DNA from: Hypholoma sublateritium FD-334 SS-4
Lineage: Eukaryota > Basidiomycota > Agaricomycetes > Agaricales > Strophariaceae
DNA length: 64,000 nt
Assembly: GCA_000827495.1 (NCBI GenBank)
Contig: KN817585.1
Coordinates: 124,001-188,000, forward strand
Direction of reading: 5' to 3'
Position numbers and translations under genes: made by a program. This document shows positions 1 through 11,322 of this stretch, piece after piece. The notes below the pieces were generated by a model. The model was not told the DNA's origin. It was given only the letters and a program-made list of their open reading frames with translations, and did not search any database. Each line of letters opens with the position of its first letter. The first letter of the stretch is position 1.

Positions 1-393
1 AGAACCTGAAAGAAAGTGGCTGGTCCAGATTTACCATAAACTCCTTGTGGTCGGGCGCGCCAAAGAGGCCGGTGTGGAATACGGCTGTGCCCCACTGGGC
101 GACCCAGTTACCGTCACCAAAATCCTTGGGTGTATTGAGTATTGTCAGTGATTGTGCAAACTTGTTTTCAAACTTACGAGGGAGGCAGTGCACTTGAAGG
201 AGTTTCCGTCGCAGACAAGCTTGGTGACGGGAACTGGTGCAAGAGTATTCTGCGATAATCAATAAAACGTTATCATCTACAGTCACAACGAGACGAGGAA
301 GAGACCTACGGTAACATGAGAAGACCCGAAAGGGACGGCGACGATGGCCTGCGCAGCGGCGAGGAGAGAGAGGAAGCTGTTGGTGAGCTGCAT
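1..393 (-). CDS. Small secreted protein, 5' part only
   Basis: Not recognised as a known family. The gene runs leftward out of the window, so its C-terminus is missing. Three exons can be read: 310-393, 178-249 and 1-124, joined by GT-AG introns that keep the frame. The first exon begins MQLTNSFLSLLAAAQAIVAV, which looks like a classical signal peptide with cleavage near residues 20-25; the mature chain continues PFGSSHVTNTLAPVPVTKLVCDGNSF, with two cysteines (VCDG, KCTAS), then GDGNWVAQWGTAVFHTG. The start is the only ATG that gives a signal peptide, and a TATA box lies about 80 bp upstream. It is probably an extracellular protein; whether it is an enzyme, a lectin-like protein or an effector-like small protein cannot be told from this part. 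Confidence 0.7.
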
Positions 394-470
394 TGCTGTT
401 TGTTTTGTCTGAGAGAGTGTAGATAATGTAGCTCAAGAGATGAGTGCTTTTTAGAGGCAGCAAAAGGCAG

Positions 471-479
471 CCTTTTATA
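471..479 (-). promoter_or_regulatory. TATA box of the secreted-protein gene
   Basis: On the minus strand the sequence reads GTATAAAAGGC about 80 bp upstream of the ATG at 393. The match to TATAAAA is exact and the position suits a core promoter. The function is inferred from position only. Confidence 0.5.
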
Positions 480-880
480 CCTTTTGCCTCCCCAGTAGCA
501 AGGACCGCGTAGGTAATGAACGTGTGCATCAGCCCTAGAGAAGTTGTCGGAGATCGATAGCTATTCGATTCCTAGCCGACCATTGAGATTCATCATCCAA
601 TAACATTGAGCTCTGGGAAGGCGCGCCCAGCACCGGGAAATTGTACAGGTAGCATTGTTCTCTTCTTTCCACTTCTGTGATACTAGAAAAGGCTCTGATA
701 TTCATGTATGTTCTGGAATAGTGAGTGTAACAAACCTTGGGTAGTGTCAGATGGGCAGTGTTGGGCTATTAGGAAAGCGAAAGTGTCGCCGCCGCCGCTT
801 CTATCATTGAGAAGCTACGAGAGGAAATCGATGCAAACAACTTGTGCGATAGAGTGGCTTCTTGTCTATGGAAAGCAAGA
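480..880. other. Intergenic, no gene seen
   Basis: This stretch lies between the promoter of the secreted-protein gene and the inverted-repeat element. No open frame with coding character is visible. It probably holds the distal promoter of the gene at 1-393. Confidence 0.5.
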
Positions 881-1130
881 CTGATCTGCTCAATATTTGG
901 TGCGTGCCGTGTGATGGCCGATATTTGCTAAGTCATTTTTAATTTTGTGATTATCAAATGTCATTTTCGGATTATCAATAAATAGTTAGCAGCCGGCGAA
1001 ACCCTGATCCTGACTTGTGGGCCGGCCAAAAGCCGGCCATACCGTACGCGCACGCCGTAGACGCACCGCGCCTGGGCCTGAGGCGCGCGTTGCTCCGCGC
1101 ATATTGCACATTGAACCCCGTCACCAGCGG
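881..1130. repeat. Left arm of the inverted-repeat element
   Basis: Imperfect inverted copy of 2725-2954. It is about 20 bp longer than the right arm because of extra bases near 1065-1085. Confidence 0.75.
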
Positions 1131-2724
1131 CGCATAAGGAAAATTGAGAGTAAATGCACGCGTCGGTGGAATCCTCGGTCACGGGTTCCACAGGCAAGTA
1201 TATGATGTAGTATCCGACCGACGCGATGTGTTTATATGCCAGAAGTCAGCATCATACAACATTCCTAGTGCTACGTCCACCCGAATTTGTTATAGAGTGC
1301 TTAGATTTTNAGGGCAGATTTAAANATTTTCTGTGAGCTTTATCTTTGCTCAATTAAAAAAAAGCCCANGGAAGTTGATTAATCAATGATTAATTGCGTG
1401 CAAACACTCTGCGCCANGGCCCCATGGTGCACATTTCCGCATGCGTACCCAACATTGAGCCGTATAGCTGACTGCTTACACCTATTTCAGTGTGCACAAG
1501 GACCTCTTCTACCGTTCTNTAGGCATCCGACATGTCATCTGAAATCATTCAATTCAATGGCGCACTCGGTCATGGTCCAAGAACCGCCGGTGCGTGCCAC
1601 TGAGCCCTATCTGGAACNCTATTTTAGAGCTAANTGTGTGCGATGAGCACAGTATTTTTAGAGTAACCGACCAACATGTGCGCTGGTATCTCTGAAGACA
1701 CCATGAGCGGGGCCTGCTGATGGGATACACTACACAGATATTATAAGTCAACAAATAAACNTGTATGGTTGATATTTTGGTAGTTTTATATACAGCAAAA
1801 CACACTTGAGGAATTATATACATTATAGCATGAACATCACAGGCAGGTGGCATCGGTCAGATATAACACANCACTGTAGCGCACTGGCAATAAAAACTAA
1901 ATATTGTCGACNGATTTTCAATAGGAAAATGAGGGAGAGGGATTTATGCACGGCCGCACACGCGGTGCCGTGAAGCTGGACTAGTGTATGGGGTGGCACG
2001 GACTGCTGGTGGACTGGCGAGTGCCACAGAGAAAGGTTGGAATGTGTCGCGGAGTAACATCATTCTCTTGGATATTTCCNATTTATGCTGTAGAAATGAG
2101 TCAGATGGATATGTGTTGTGGCGGCATAAGAGGTCAGTAGTTCTATTCACCGGCTGCTCACACAACACATATCGCAGTCTACATCGTCAAAACCAGTGGA
2201 AATTGAGTAGATGATAATGGATTTTGGCGAAATAATAAAACATTNCCAAGAAATGGGAACTGGTATTTGGATAATGCAGCTCTCACAAGAATCAAGATGC
2301 AATGAATTAATACCATGTATCATAACCCATGTAAATCCTCATATGTTGTCTTAGGCACTATGTATATGGAGACAAACATCTCACTAAATGCAAACTAAAT
2401 GCCTCTTTTACTGATTACTCTCAGTTTAACTAAAGGTCCTAGTACTCCAACAAATATCACACGCGCTCTTGACGCGCTCAGCATCCATGATCCAACGGAG
2501 TTGACATAATATTAAAGTGTCCTTTAGGATGCGCGACCTTCACTGAGCACCTCCAGCGCTCCGTCGCCAACTCCGATGTGTATACTGATAAGCACATGCC
2601 AAAGAGCGCGCCAACCTGTCAGCACGATGGCCAGTGGCGGCCCATCGGAAGTTGGGCACGGCGATGATTCACGTTAGCCTGNAGGTCACATGTAAAACCC
2701 GTAAACAAGAACTAAACGCACATA

Positions 2725-2954
2725 CCGGACTGACTGGGGTCGATTTGCAATATGCACGGAGCAACGGGCGCGGTAGCATCTGCGGCGTGCGCGTATGGCC
2801 GGCTTTTGGCCGGCCCACAAGTCAGGATCAGGGTCTCGCCGGCTGCTAACTACTTATTGATAATCTGAAAATGACATTTGATAATCACNAAATCAAAAAT
2901 GACTTAGCAAATATCGGCCATCACACGGCACGAACCAAACATTGAGCAGATCAG
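2725..2954. repeat. Right arm of the inverted-repeat element
   Basis: Imperfect inverted copy of 881-1130. It contains one N at about 2889, at a place where the left arm reads T, so the two arms or the genomic copies differ there. Confidence 0.75.
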
Positions 2955-3420
2955 TACTTGTCAATGCGTAGCCTGTCATTCGCATTTGTTCTCCTAAACT
3001 CCATTTCATGATATCCGCTACATATCCGCATCAAGTGCAGCGATTACGTTGGGGCTCGGGTGTAGCCATAAATATTGCTCGGTCCGGTGTTAGCTCGAAT
3101 GCAACGCTGGTGCAGCTGTGGGTCCATGAACTGCACCACGACAGTTGGTGACTTGGCAGCTGAAGGTCCATGTACCCTGGGGCAGAATCGTATCTTGTAT
3201 TACATCTGATGATCCGCCCATTTTCCTCGAAAAAGCAGGCGGAAGGCGGCCATCGGCCGTCCCAGAGAAGTGTTGTGGGAACACTACTAGTCATGCGGGG
3301 TGCAAGTGCCAATCTAGCTCTGAACCGGAAAATAATTAATTAATGTCCTGGGTCTATAAATACAATTCTGATTTGATGTGCAGATATGTTCGACTGGTGT
3401 ATTCTTAGTGGAAGTGAGAA
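2955..3420. other. Intergenic, 3' side of LTN1
   Basis: No gene is seen between the inverted-repeat element and the LTN1 stop codon. The part nearest 3420 must hold the 3' UTR of LTN1. Confidence 0.4.
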
Positions 3421-6400
3421 TTAGATGATATCCGAGCGACATAAAGGACAGCTGGAGGAATGGCTGCTGTTGAACCACTATAAGAGGAACTCAGATTAGC
3501 CAACAGGAGCCCCATTTGATGGTATAAAGCGACGTACCTTATACAAACATCCTGCGTGGAAGCGATTTTTACAGGTCTTGCACGGTTTTTTAGGCAACGT
3601 TCCATCCATGACGCTGATGATACTAAATAATGTATAATTGCGTGAATTTGAAATTGAGATTGTCGTGTGTATAGTGTGACTCACGAATAGCAGATAGCGC
3701 ATTCTACTTGGCCTTCGAAGTGTAGTGTCACATTCTTTTTGAAGAGACCGAGACCATCAACAATACGACCATTCTGAAATGAATGCACAGTCAGGCTCAG
3801 AAATGGCGAAGAAACGGAAGTTTTCAGTAATGACAAAAATAGACGTACGTGCGCCCATATAGTCTGCTGAACGCCGAGAACCCAAGCCCGCCATCTGTTC
3901 TCGTCGACTCCCACTCGCTTGACGTCTCGGATCTCGATTTTGTGGAGGGGCCAGTCACTAGGTATACGCAGCTTGATTTCAAGCTGATGCTCGTCCACGG
4001 AATAAGCCGCTGCAACTTCGTTCACCGCAGTAGCCACCTTAACAGACATATTCTCGTCCGCAAGGCCGTCCGCCACTGCGTGTGAGCGTACATGCTCCAG
4101 CTCAGACCGGATGAGCACCGGTGAGAAGTAGGTCGAGGTATAGTTGGTCACAGTGTTGGTCAGTTGACGATCTTTGCAGTCAAGTATCCACGAATGAAAC
4201 AGGGAGGGGATGGTGAGAAGCGCACGGTAATACAGATGCGCTGTCAAGACGGGGATGCTATGTAAACCTCCTGGTTCATACACTGACAGCGCTCATGGTT
4301 ATTCATCAATTGATCTTGCTGAAAAGAACGACTTACAGTCAACGTAAAATCTGTCCACCGCCCAAAGATCCAGTTTGAACACTTTCGCATAACCGCCTTG
4401 ATCAAGGCGTAACAGGCTCAAGAAGCACGGAATGAAATGGTCCAATATCAAGTTCAGATCCCTGAGTTGTTCGATATAGCTTGATTTCACTTTGAAAGAC
4501 TTGAGGTACGGAGTCAGTGTGTGCCCGAACAAATGGGAAATTTGAGCTCACAGCGTCCTGGAACAGATCGAAAACAAGCATCCATCCAAGTAGGTATCCA
4601 AATATGTTTTGACCTTGGCTGTTGTAGGAATCATCATCGGCCTCTGCAGCACGGTTGAATTGTAGGTCGCGTTGTAAGATGTTCAAGAGTTCGGCTGGCA
4701 GCACAGCGTTCACTGCAGCTTCAGTATCTACACCGGCTTCAATCACAAAATATTCTGTGCGTTTTTGAGATGCGACTTTGAGCAACTGGTATGCCATCTT
4801 TTGCACAGGTGTAGAAGAATCTTCAATCAAGTGGCACATCTATAGTTCCATTGAGCGAATAACAGCTATAGATGATGGTAAAATGGACCTTTGAGAGGGT
4901 GGTCTCGTCAATCAAAGATACCGGCAGACTTTGTACGATGGAGAGAACCAGTTCGCGACACGCGGAACGAGGCGTAGACGTTGCATTCTCCGCATCTGCT
5001 ACAGCATTAGCAACGAGGAAAAAAATCGACTGTCGAAGGCTCACCGTTCCCAAGAATACTTAAATCGCGGACGATGACCAAGATGTTCATTCTTCTTTCT
5101 GACCATTCCGTCATAAGCGCCTTGTTCCGTTGTGCCAGTGCTTCTAGAACCTGCAACAAACGTAGTGCCCTAGCCAAAGCCACCAAGCTCGCCGCTTCAT
5201 CATTGGGATCTTGCTCGTTCTCATCGCCTTTGGGAGAGACGCGCTCAAGAACGCCTTCAAGGAGATCAAAAGTAAAGGCCCAATGGCTGCCGGGCACGTT
5301 TTGCAAGATCGGCGCTAGGTGCATGAAGATGGGAAGCATCGCACTCTCAACCTCCTCGTCGAGTTCTTCGTCGTCGTCGTCTTCTGCGAGAACCCACGCC
5401 TGGCAGCCCTTAACCACGTTAACTGCTCGGGTGGGTTGAAGGAACACAATGTCCGAATCTGGGTCGGGGGCAGATGCGGCAAGTCGTCGCAGCGAGAGCA
5501 ACCCCTGTGTATTGGCATTAGCAGCTTTGATGCCTGGGATGTTAGCAGCCAGCTCATTTCGATATCTGTCCAGTTTGGGAGGTTCTGCGCCGCTCTGAGT
5601 GATCCCCGAGATTATAGTCATAGCCGTTTGAGGTGCTAATGCTCTAGTCAAAGCTTGTTCTGGAACATACTATAAATGAATACGAACCTGTTCTCTCGGT
5701 CTTTCTTGCAAATTGAAGCCACAACTCCGCCTCATCGATGGGAATGCGATCCTGAAGCACCGAGTCTAAGACCATCTTGAGCACCCGGGCGTCGCGCAGG
5801 CCGTCGCCATTTTTGGCATGAACCACAGTGTCAAACAAGAATTTCTGGAGTTGCGTAAATCCCTCTGGCGACTTCGTCATTGCAGGATCGACAAGCAGGC
5901 GATCTAACACGAAGCGCCTCCATTTGTCGTCATCTTGCGCAGCAGAAGAGCTCAAGAGATAGACAGAGATTTGTCGACACCGTGCTATGATATCGACTAG
6001 CGAATCGGTGTTGATTTTATCGCCAAAAATTGGACTCCGAGAAATCGCAGTTGGCACATTGACGATATCTTGTGCATATACTGACAGCACGAAGAAATGA
6101 CGCAAAGCCCAGAGATTTCCCCTTGCTAACTTTCTGTCGTCTCCCAAAGCGTGGAGTAGTGTTGTCACAGATCGAGCGTATACGGAGAACCCACGACGGT
6201 CTGTGGACTGTGCTGCCCGTATTTTCTCATGAGATGTTGTTTTCGCGCTTGGAGGTATCAGAGGGTCAAGCACCGCAATGCTCGGGTCGATGGCATCAGG
6301 AGCTAGGACTTCGAGTGCTTCATCGAGATCTGCGGGAGAAGGAAGAATGTCCCGAATAATTTCAGGGGACAATCCCGGTGGATTTTGTGCGATTAAAACG

Positions 6401-9400
6401 AGGATATCTTCAGGCCTTCGAACAAAAGTTCAGTCTAGCCAATAAGTTTGATAAAAGAAATGACATACGCAGACTGAACACTTGTATTCGATACCAGTTC
6501 CCTCAGTCTGTCCTTGATGGCGTCCACGACCCTATTCCGAGTGTCGTCGGCAGATACCTTGACCCATTCACACCATAGTTCCTTCCCAGTAACCTGAGAG
6601 GGAGTCTCATCAACCTCTTCTCCTAGAGGCGCAGTTGAAATCGGAATGAGATACGAGTATAGGAAAATGTCTGGTAGGACAACTTCGACAAGGGTTATTT
6701 CTGACAAGGCCCGTGCCACCGTGGCCTGAATTAGATCAATGCAAGCGTCGATAGTGGGGAGATGAACGCCTTCCCCTTGAATGAGGGTGGTGACATTGGA
6801 AATGAAGGCGGCAATAATGACCTGCCAAAGGGTCTCCGAAGTCGAAGGGGATATAAAATAATCTGGAAACAACCGGCGTCAAGGGCGATAACGGGGAGAA
6901 TTATGACCTGACGAACCAGCAGAGATTAGGATTTGCTTAACAAATGCCAGTTTTTCCGACTTTACGGGCTCGTCTAAACCTGCTTCGAGCAGCTGACCCA
7001 CCAGCCCGTCGAGCTCACCCGCCTGCGGCTTGAGATATTCCGGGAGCTGGCCTTTCTGCGCGGCATCCAATAGGATGACGATAGGCTTCTGGTCTGGAAG
7101 CTTGTCCGACATCGCACTGCCCGCGATACCTGACAGCAGCGAGTGCCAAACGGCGAGCGCTCTGGGTTCGTTCTTCCGGTGAAGAAGGTAAGAGAGGACC
7201 AGTGAATTACAGAGGGAGAGCAACTGATAACCATTCTGAGCGAATAATAGGTCCAGACGCTGTGGAATGGTATTGTCAATCGGTTGTTCACGTTAACGAT
7301 CACAAGCATACTCACATCGGAAAATGCGCCATTTGTAAATAGTCCGTCTCTGAACCGATCAAGAATGCCAGACATCAGCGCAAACCCGGAATTCTCTTGA
7401 TGTTCCCCGAGTGCCACTGGCTCAGTCAAGCTGGCCTCACATTGCCCCAAGGCAAGTTGCAGTACATCGTCCATAAGCGCTTGGCCGCGTTTCTTCAGCA
7501 AGTTGTCCTCTTTTCTGAAGCGATCGTAAAACACTTTCAGGACTGCGGAAACTAGGCTTGCATTTTCTTTCTTCCCCACAGAAATCTTCAGTGCATCCAC
7601 AATCACAGTCCACGTTACTTCCAAGAGTGATTGATCGAGCGCATGTAGCGCTTCGAGGGTTTGAGCAAGCAGTCGGGCAGCGGCTCGCTCCTCGACCTTC
7701 AACTTCCCGCTTGCTAACTCTGCCCACACACGCGAGAACTGCTCCCGAACTATAGTGTCGGGTGATGTGCCTTGGAGTAGTGAGTTCCCCTCGGCGGAGC
7801 GTGCTCCGTCGTTACGTATGCGTTTGATGAGGAAAACGGTGCACTCCAGTAACGAGGAAAGGAATGCGGCAGATGATGCTATGCGATGTAGCGAGCTCAG
7901 TGCTCGTCCGTCTAATGCTGCCCAAAAAGAGGTGAAGAATGACGACAGTGACGATGCCGATGGATCGACTGTGGACGAAACAAATATCTAGACATGGGAT
8001 AAGTACGCATCACGGACGGGATTATTAGCTTACATTTGACGGGATGCTTGATACTATAATGACAACGGCTGGATATCCTTGGATGGGGGATCCTGAACAT
8101 CCCAATTGTAAAAATCCGAGAAAATCGCTGTATGCTTGCGATCCACTGGGAAGAACTGCCGATGAAGACGTTTTAGGTGCGCTCTGCTCGACATCGCTAT
8201 CGTCGTCGGAACCAGAACCATCATTTTCTTCTACCCGTTTGCTCGCGTCTATTGTCCAACACTGAGGAAATTCTACGGGTATGGATGAGATTATCAATTG
8301 GATAATGTAATATACTCTCACGTTTAAGAAAAAGTAGAAGAGGTTGCCACATTGTCCCTTGAACTAGCGTGTCTAGTTCAATCCACGCCGATCGCAGAAT
8401 AGCCGTCCCAATCACCGGGACTGCGGATTCTAGCTGGGCTGAGGAATGTTCAGCACAACAACTTGATATATGACGGTGTCGACTACCTTTGTGAGACTTT
8501 AGCAAAGCCTGTATCAAGCCCCATCCTGCTTTGCGAACATTCGGCTGGCCCCAACCGAAGTTTTCCACTTCCATCCATGGGGACGTTTCAGCGGAATTTA
8601 AGGCAGTCCAAAGAGCCGGATTTGAGAAAAATTTTAGCAGGTCTTCCGTCAACGTTGCCGTAGACTCTGCAAGCCAGCGTGTGGCACCCAATGCCCCGAT
8701 CCGCATCCTCGCCCTCCGATCTGGTTCGTTTTCCTCTTGTTCGTCCAGTTTCGAACGCGGTGTCATGTCGCCCTCGTCGTGATGCGGTGTAGAAACTGCC
8801 GACCCCTTTCCTATTGGTTTGTGAGGCCCCCGTTTATTCGAGATAGCATGGGTTGATTGTGGAGGTGGTGGTTGAGGATTGAGATATTCGTAGACACCGG
8901 TGGGATCTAGAGCGACCCTTTGGACGAACGTGCTAACCAGAGATCGCAACTTGTCGGTGAAGAGTAGGGTGGTCAAAGATTCTTGGTTCGAGATTATTTC
9001 TTTCCACACCTTGGTCGCAGCTGTGGATACTTGTCGGTCGACGTCATGGGCTGCAAGACACCAAGTGCCAAGAATGCTTTCCAATTGCGATTCGGGTAGA
9101 GATTCTCGTAGTAGAGAAAGGATTTGATCTCGTACAGGAGGGATCTGGAGTAGAGCCGCGTGCAGGGACGCGCTGAGGACGCGCACGCGACGCGAAGGGT
9201 TGACGAATAGCGCAGATACATGATGAAGCTAGAAAAGATCAGGGGTGTCGAACTTCGACATCTACACCACTGAACTCACCCACACTGGCAACATGTCCAC
9301 CAGGGTATCCGTGATCAGACTCTCGCGTCCTTCCTTCAAACATTGGTTGACCCACGCGGACTGAAGTTCCTCCAACGCCCTTGTCTTCGTTACTTGCGCT

Positions 9401-9654
9401 TTCTTGCTGATATTCCTCAGCACCACAAGCAGATCCGCAGGCAATGTATGCGCCAAGCCAGTAGTTTCCAAAGGATCAGGCTGCACCGGTGCAGGCTTCA
9501 CTGGATGAATGTACATCTTGACTCGAGGCTCACTCTTCTTGCCCTTGCCCTTAACCTTCTTCTCCTTTGGAGGTTCATCAGCTGGAGCGTGCTTCTTGAG
9601 GTGCTTCTTGCGAGTGCCAGAGGTCGCTGACGATTTCGCATTTCCCTTCACCAT
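3421..9654 (-). CDS. LTN1: Listerin E3 ubiquitin ligase, ribosome quality control
   Basis: Listerin binds 60S subunits that carry stalled nascent chains and ubiquitinates the chains for degradation. Sixteen exons join in frame: 9280-9654, 8487-9228, 8322-8438, 8034-8272, 7316-7987, 6917-7259, 6469-6862, 5688-6415, 5045-5659, 4889-4998, 4552-4839, 4337-4499, 3849-4267, 3685-3773, 3538-3622 and 3421-3477, giving 1,811 residues, close to the family's usual size. A Lys-rich start (MVKGNAKSSATSGTRKKHLK) precedes the conserved listerin N-domain (LPADLLVVLRNISKKAQVTK). Helical HEAT-type sequence fills the middle, with acidic loops (for example DDDDEELDEEVE). The C-terminal zinc-binding RING reads VECAICYS, then PCKTCKNRFHAGCLYKWF, then SCPLCRSDII and stop, with all expected Cys/His ligands. 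The domain is split by three small exons. The exon choice at 4999-5044 (46-nt intron) is needed to keep the frame. Confidence 0.95.
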
Positions 9655-11322
9655 GGCGGTGATGATGAAAGTCGCGAACGAGAAGGCGGTGAAACTATCC
9701 TCGGCACTTACGGAAGCGATACATATGTGACTCCGATCCGTTTAAGTTCAAGATTTCAGTTGGATTTCAGCATCTTTCCCTTTTCGTGTACTAAGCTTCA
9801 AATTATGGTGGCCCGGATCAGCTCTGCACTTTGCAAGCATATCGGAGATGATAATCTAATCAACAGGAGCGGCGTGCCACTTTGAAGCCCTGTCATCACA
9901 GGCCGGCACCACACTCTCGGATGGCGATATATCTTGGATGGATTGCAGTCATCGTTGCACATATCCGCGTTGTATTTTTATCGTACTTTCCAATGTCCAT
10001 TTGATCATTGTACGGATATGATGCTAGCTCCAAGCTAGTTCAGTTCATTTTCTTATCTGGAAGTTGCCCTCAGTACTTAATCTGCATCTAAATCTCCGTG
10101 CTTTACCGATAACACATTCTATCAACTAGTATTACTCATGTTCGCTTGATGTTCGCTGGCACTATGGTGATTATAACACCGGTTAAATCCTGTCTTAATG
10201 CCATCATAATGCCGTAGATAACTTGAACTTTTGTATGTAGGGGTGGCGCTTGCCCGCGGCCCATGTCAATGCTGCACGCAAAATTCGCCTGACGGACGAA
10301 GAAGAGTCGGGCGGCCCAAAACGGGCGAGGAGCTCAAGTGAGAAAATATGGAAGGATGTAATATGCTCTTGGGTTTGCGACCGCCTGTTCTCTGATTAAA
10401 TAATGACTATGCATTTTTCGTTACTCATTTTTAGCCTGAGGGTGATGGGCCTTAAGAAGGGCGTCATGTTTCATCAGTAGCCTCATTGCGTTTGCATCGC
10501 GGCATCTAAGCTTAAGATACAAAAATTTTGTAGCTCTTTGAGGGCCTCTTCAGTATGATTCCCGTACATTTTTCCGAGTCTCGTCTATCTCAAATCCATC
10601 TTGCCTGATTTGCCTTCGAATTCCAAGTGCGAGTCAAAATTAAACCCAAATTTTTATCATTGAATATGGCTCACTAGACACTGCCATTTTTCTCTATTTG
10701 ATTGGTTATGTGAGCTACTTGTGGACCACATTTTTCTAACGTGTTCATGAGATCTGGAGTCGAGACTCGACTCCGGCGTTGACATTGTTTTGATGTCGTC
10801 AGCGTCATGTGACACATTTTGCGCATCATGCTCATTCGCGTGGGAAAGGCGGTTGTTGACTTTTGCCTTGCTTTTCCTGTTACTTCTCGCAGCACTGTCC
10901 GACGGGCCACGTTGTATCCATGATTCCTGGACTCGTTTCCGCCTTGAATTGCCAAAAAATCCTTCAATAAACTTCCAGCGGGCAACACAGGAGTGACTTG
11001 AGCTATTCAAAGCACTGCACCGCTACTATTCTTGGATGATGGATCAACACTACCGGAGGACCACTGAGTGCAACGAATCAGCCGCTGGCTTCTTTTCCCG
11101 GAGGTCCTTACACGATGCCGAGGTATTTATTGGCCTTGCTCGGACAGTGCGTGCTCGTGTGATTTTAGGGGTAAAACCGCCTGTTCCTTGCCTTCCTGTG
11201 ACAACCTGTCTCCCTATTTTTCCTTCCCCCACTTTCGTTCAATCCCTTCCTCCGCTATTCACGTCGCCTGGTGAAGTAATTAGCACTTGCCGGTCTCCTG
11301 CGCTTTACTTTGAAAGCTCGAT
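9655..11322. other. Intergenic, no gene seen
   Basis: About 1.7 kb, rather AT-rich compared with the neighbouring genes. It separates LTN1 from the bestrophin-like gene; these point away from each other, so both promoters lie here. Short open frames around 10657-11010 on the minus strand have no recognisable content. Confidence 0.5.

Larger units (their letters stand above)
881..2954. mobile_element. 2.07-kb inverted-repeat element, no transposase seen
   Basis: The two ends are long imperfect inverted copies of each other: 881-1130 matches the reverse complement of 2725-2954, starting CTGATCTGCTCAAT on both sides. The arms share a GC-rich core with GGCCGGCC, AAAA and GCCGGCC, itself able to fold into a hairpin. 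The interior has no open frame longer than about 100 codons and nothing resembling a transposase, so this looks like a non-autonomous DNA element or a decayed one. No clear target-site duplication can be read next to the arms. All ambiguous bases of the window (14 single Ns, from about 1310 to 2889) fall within it, as expected where reads from several similar copies were merged. An alternative is a simple inverted duplication unrelated to transposition. Confidence 0.7.

Noticed and set aside
4999..5044. Apparent frameshift in LTN1 at a run of seven A (5019-5025)
   Set aside because: Removing one base would restore frame, but a 46-nt GT-AG intron with a CTAAT branch site gives the same result without any error and fits the intron size of the gene.
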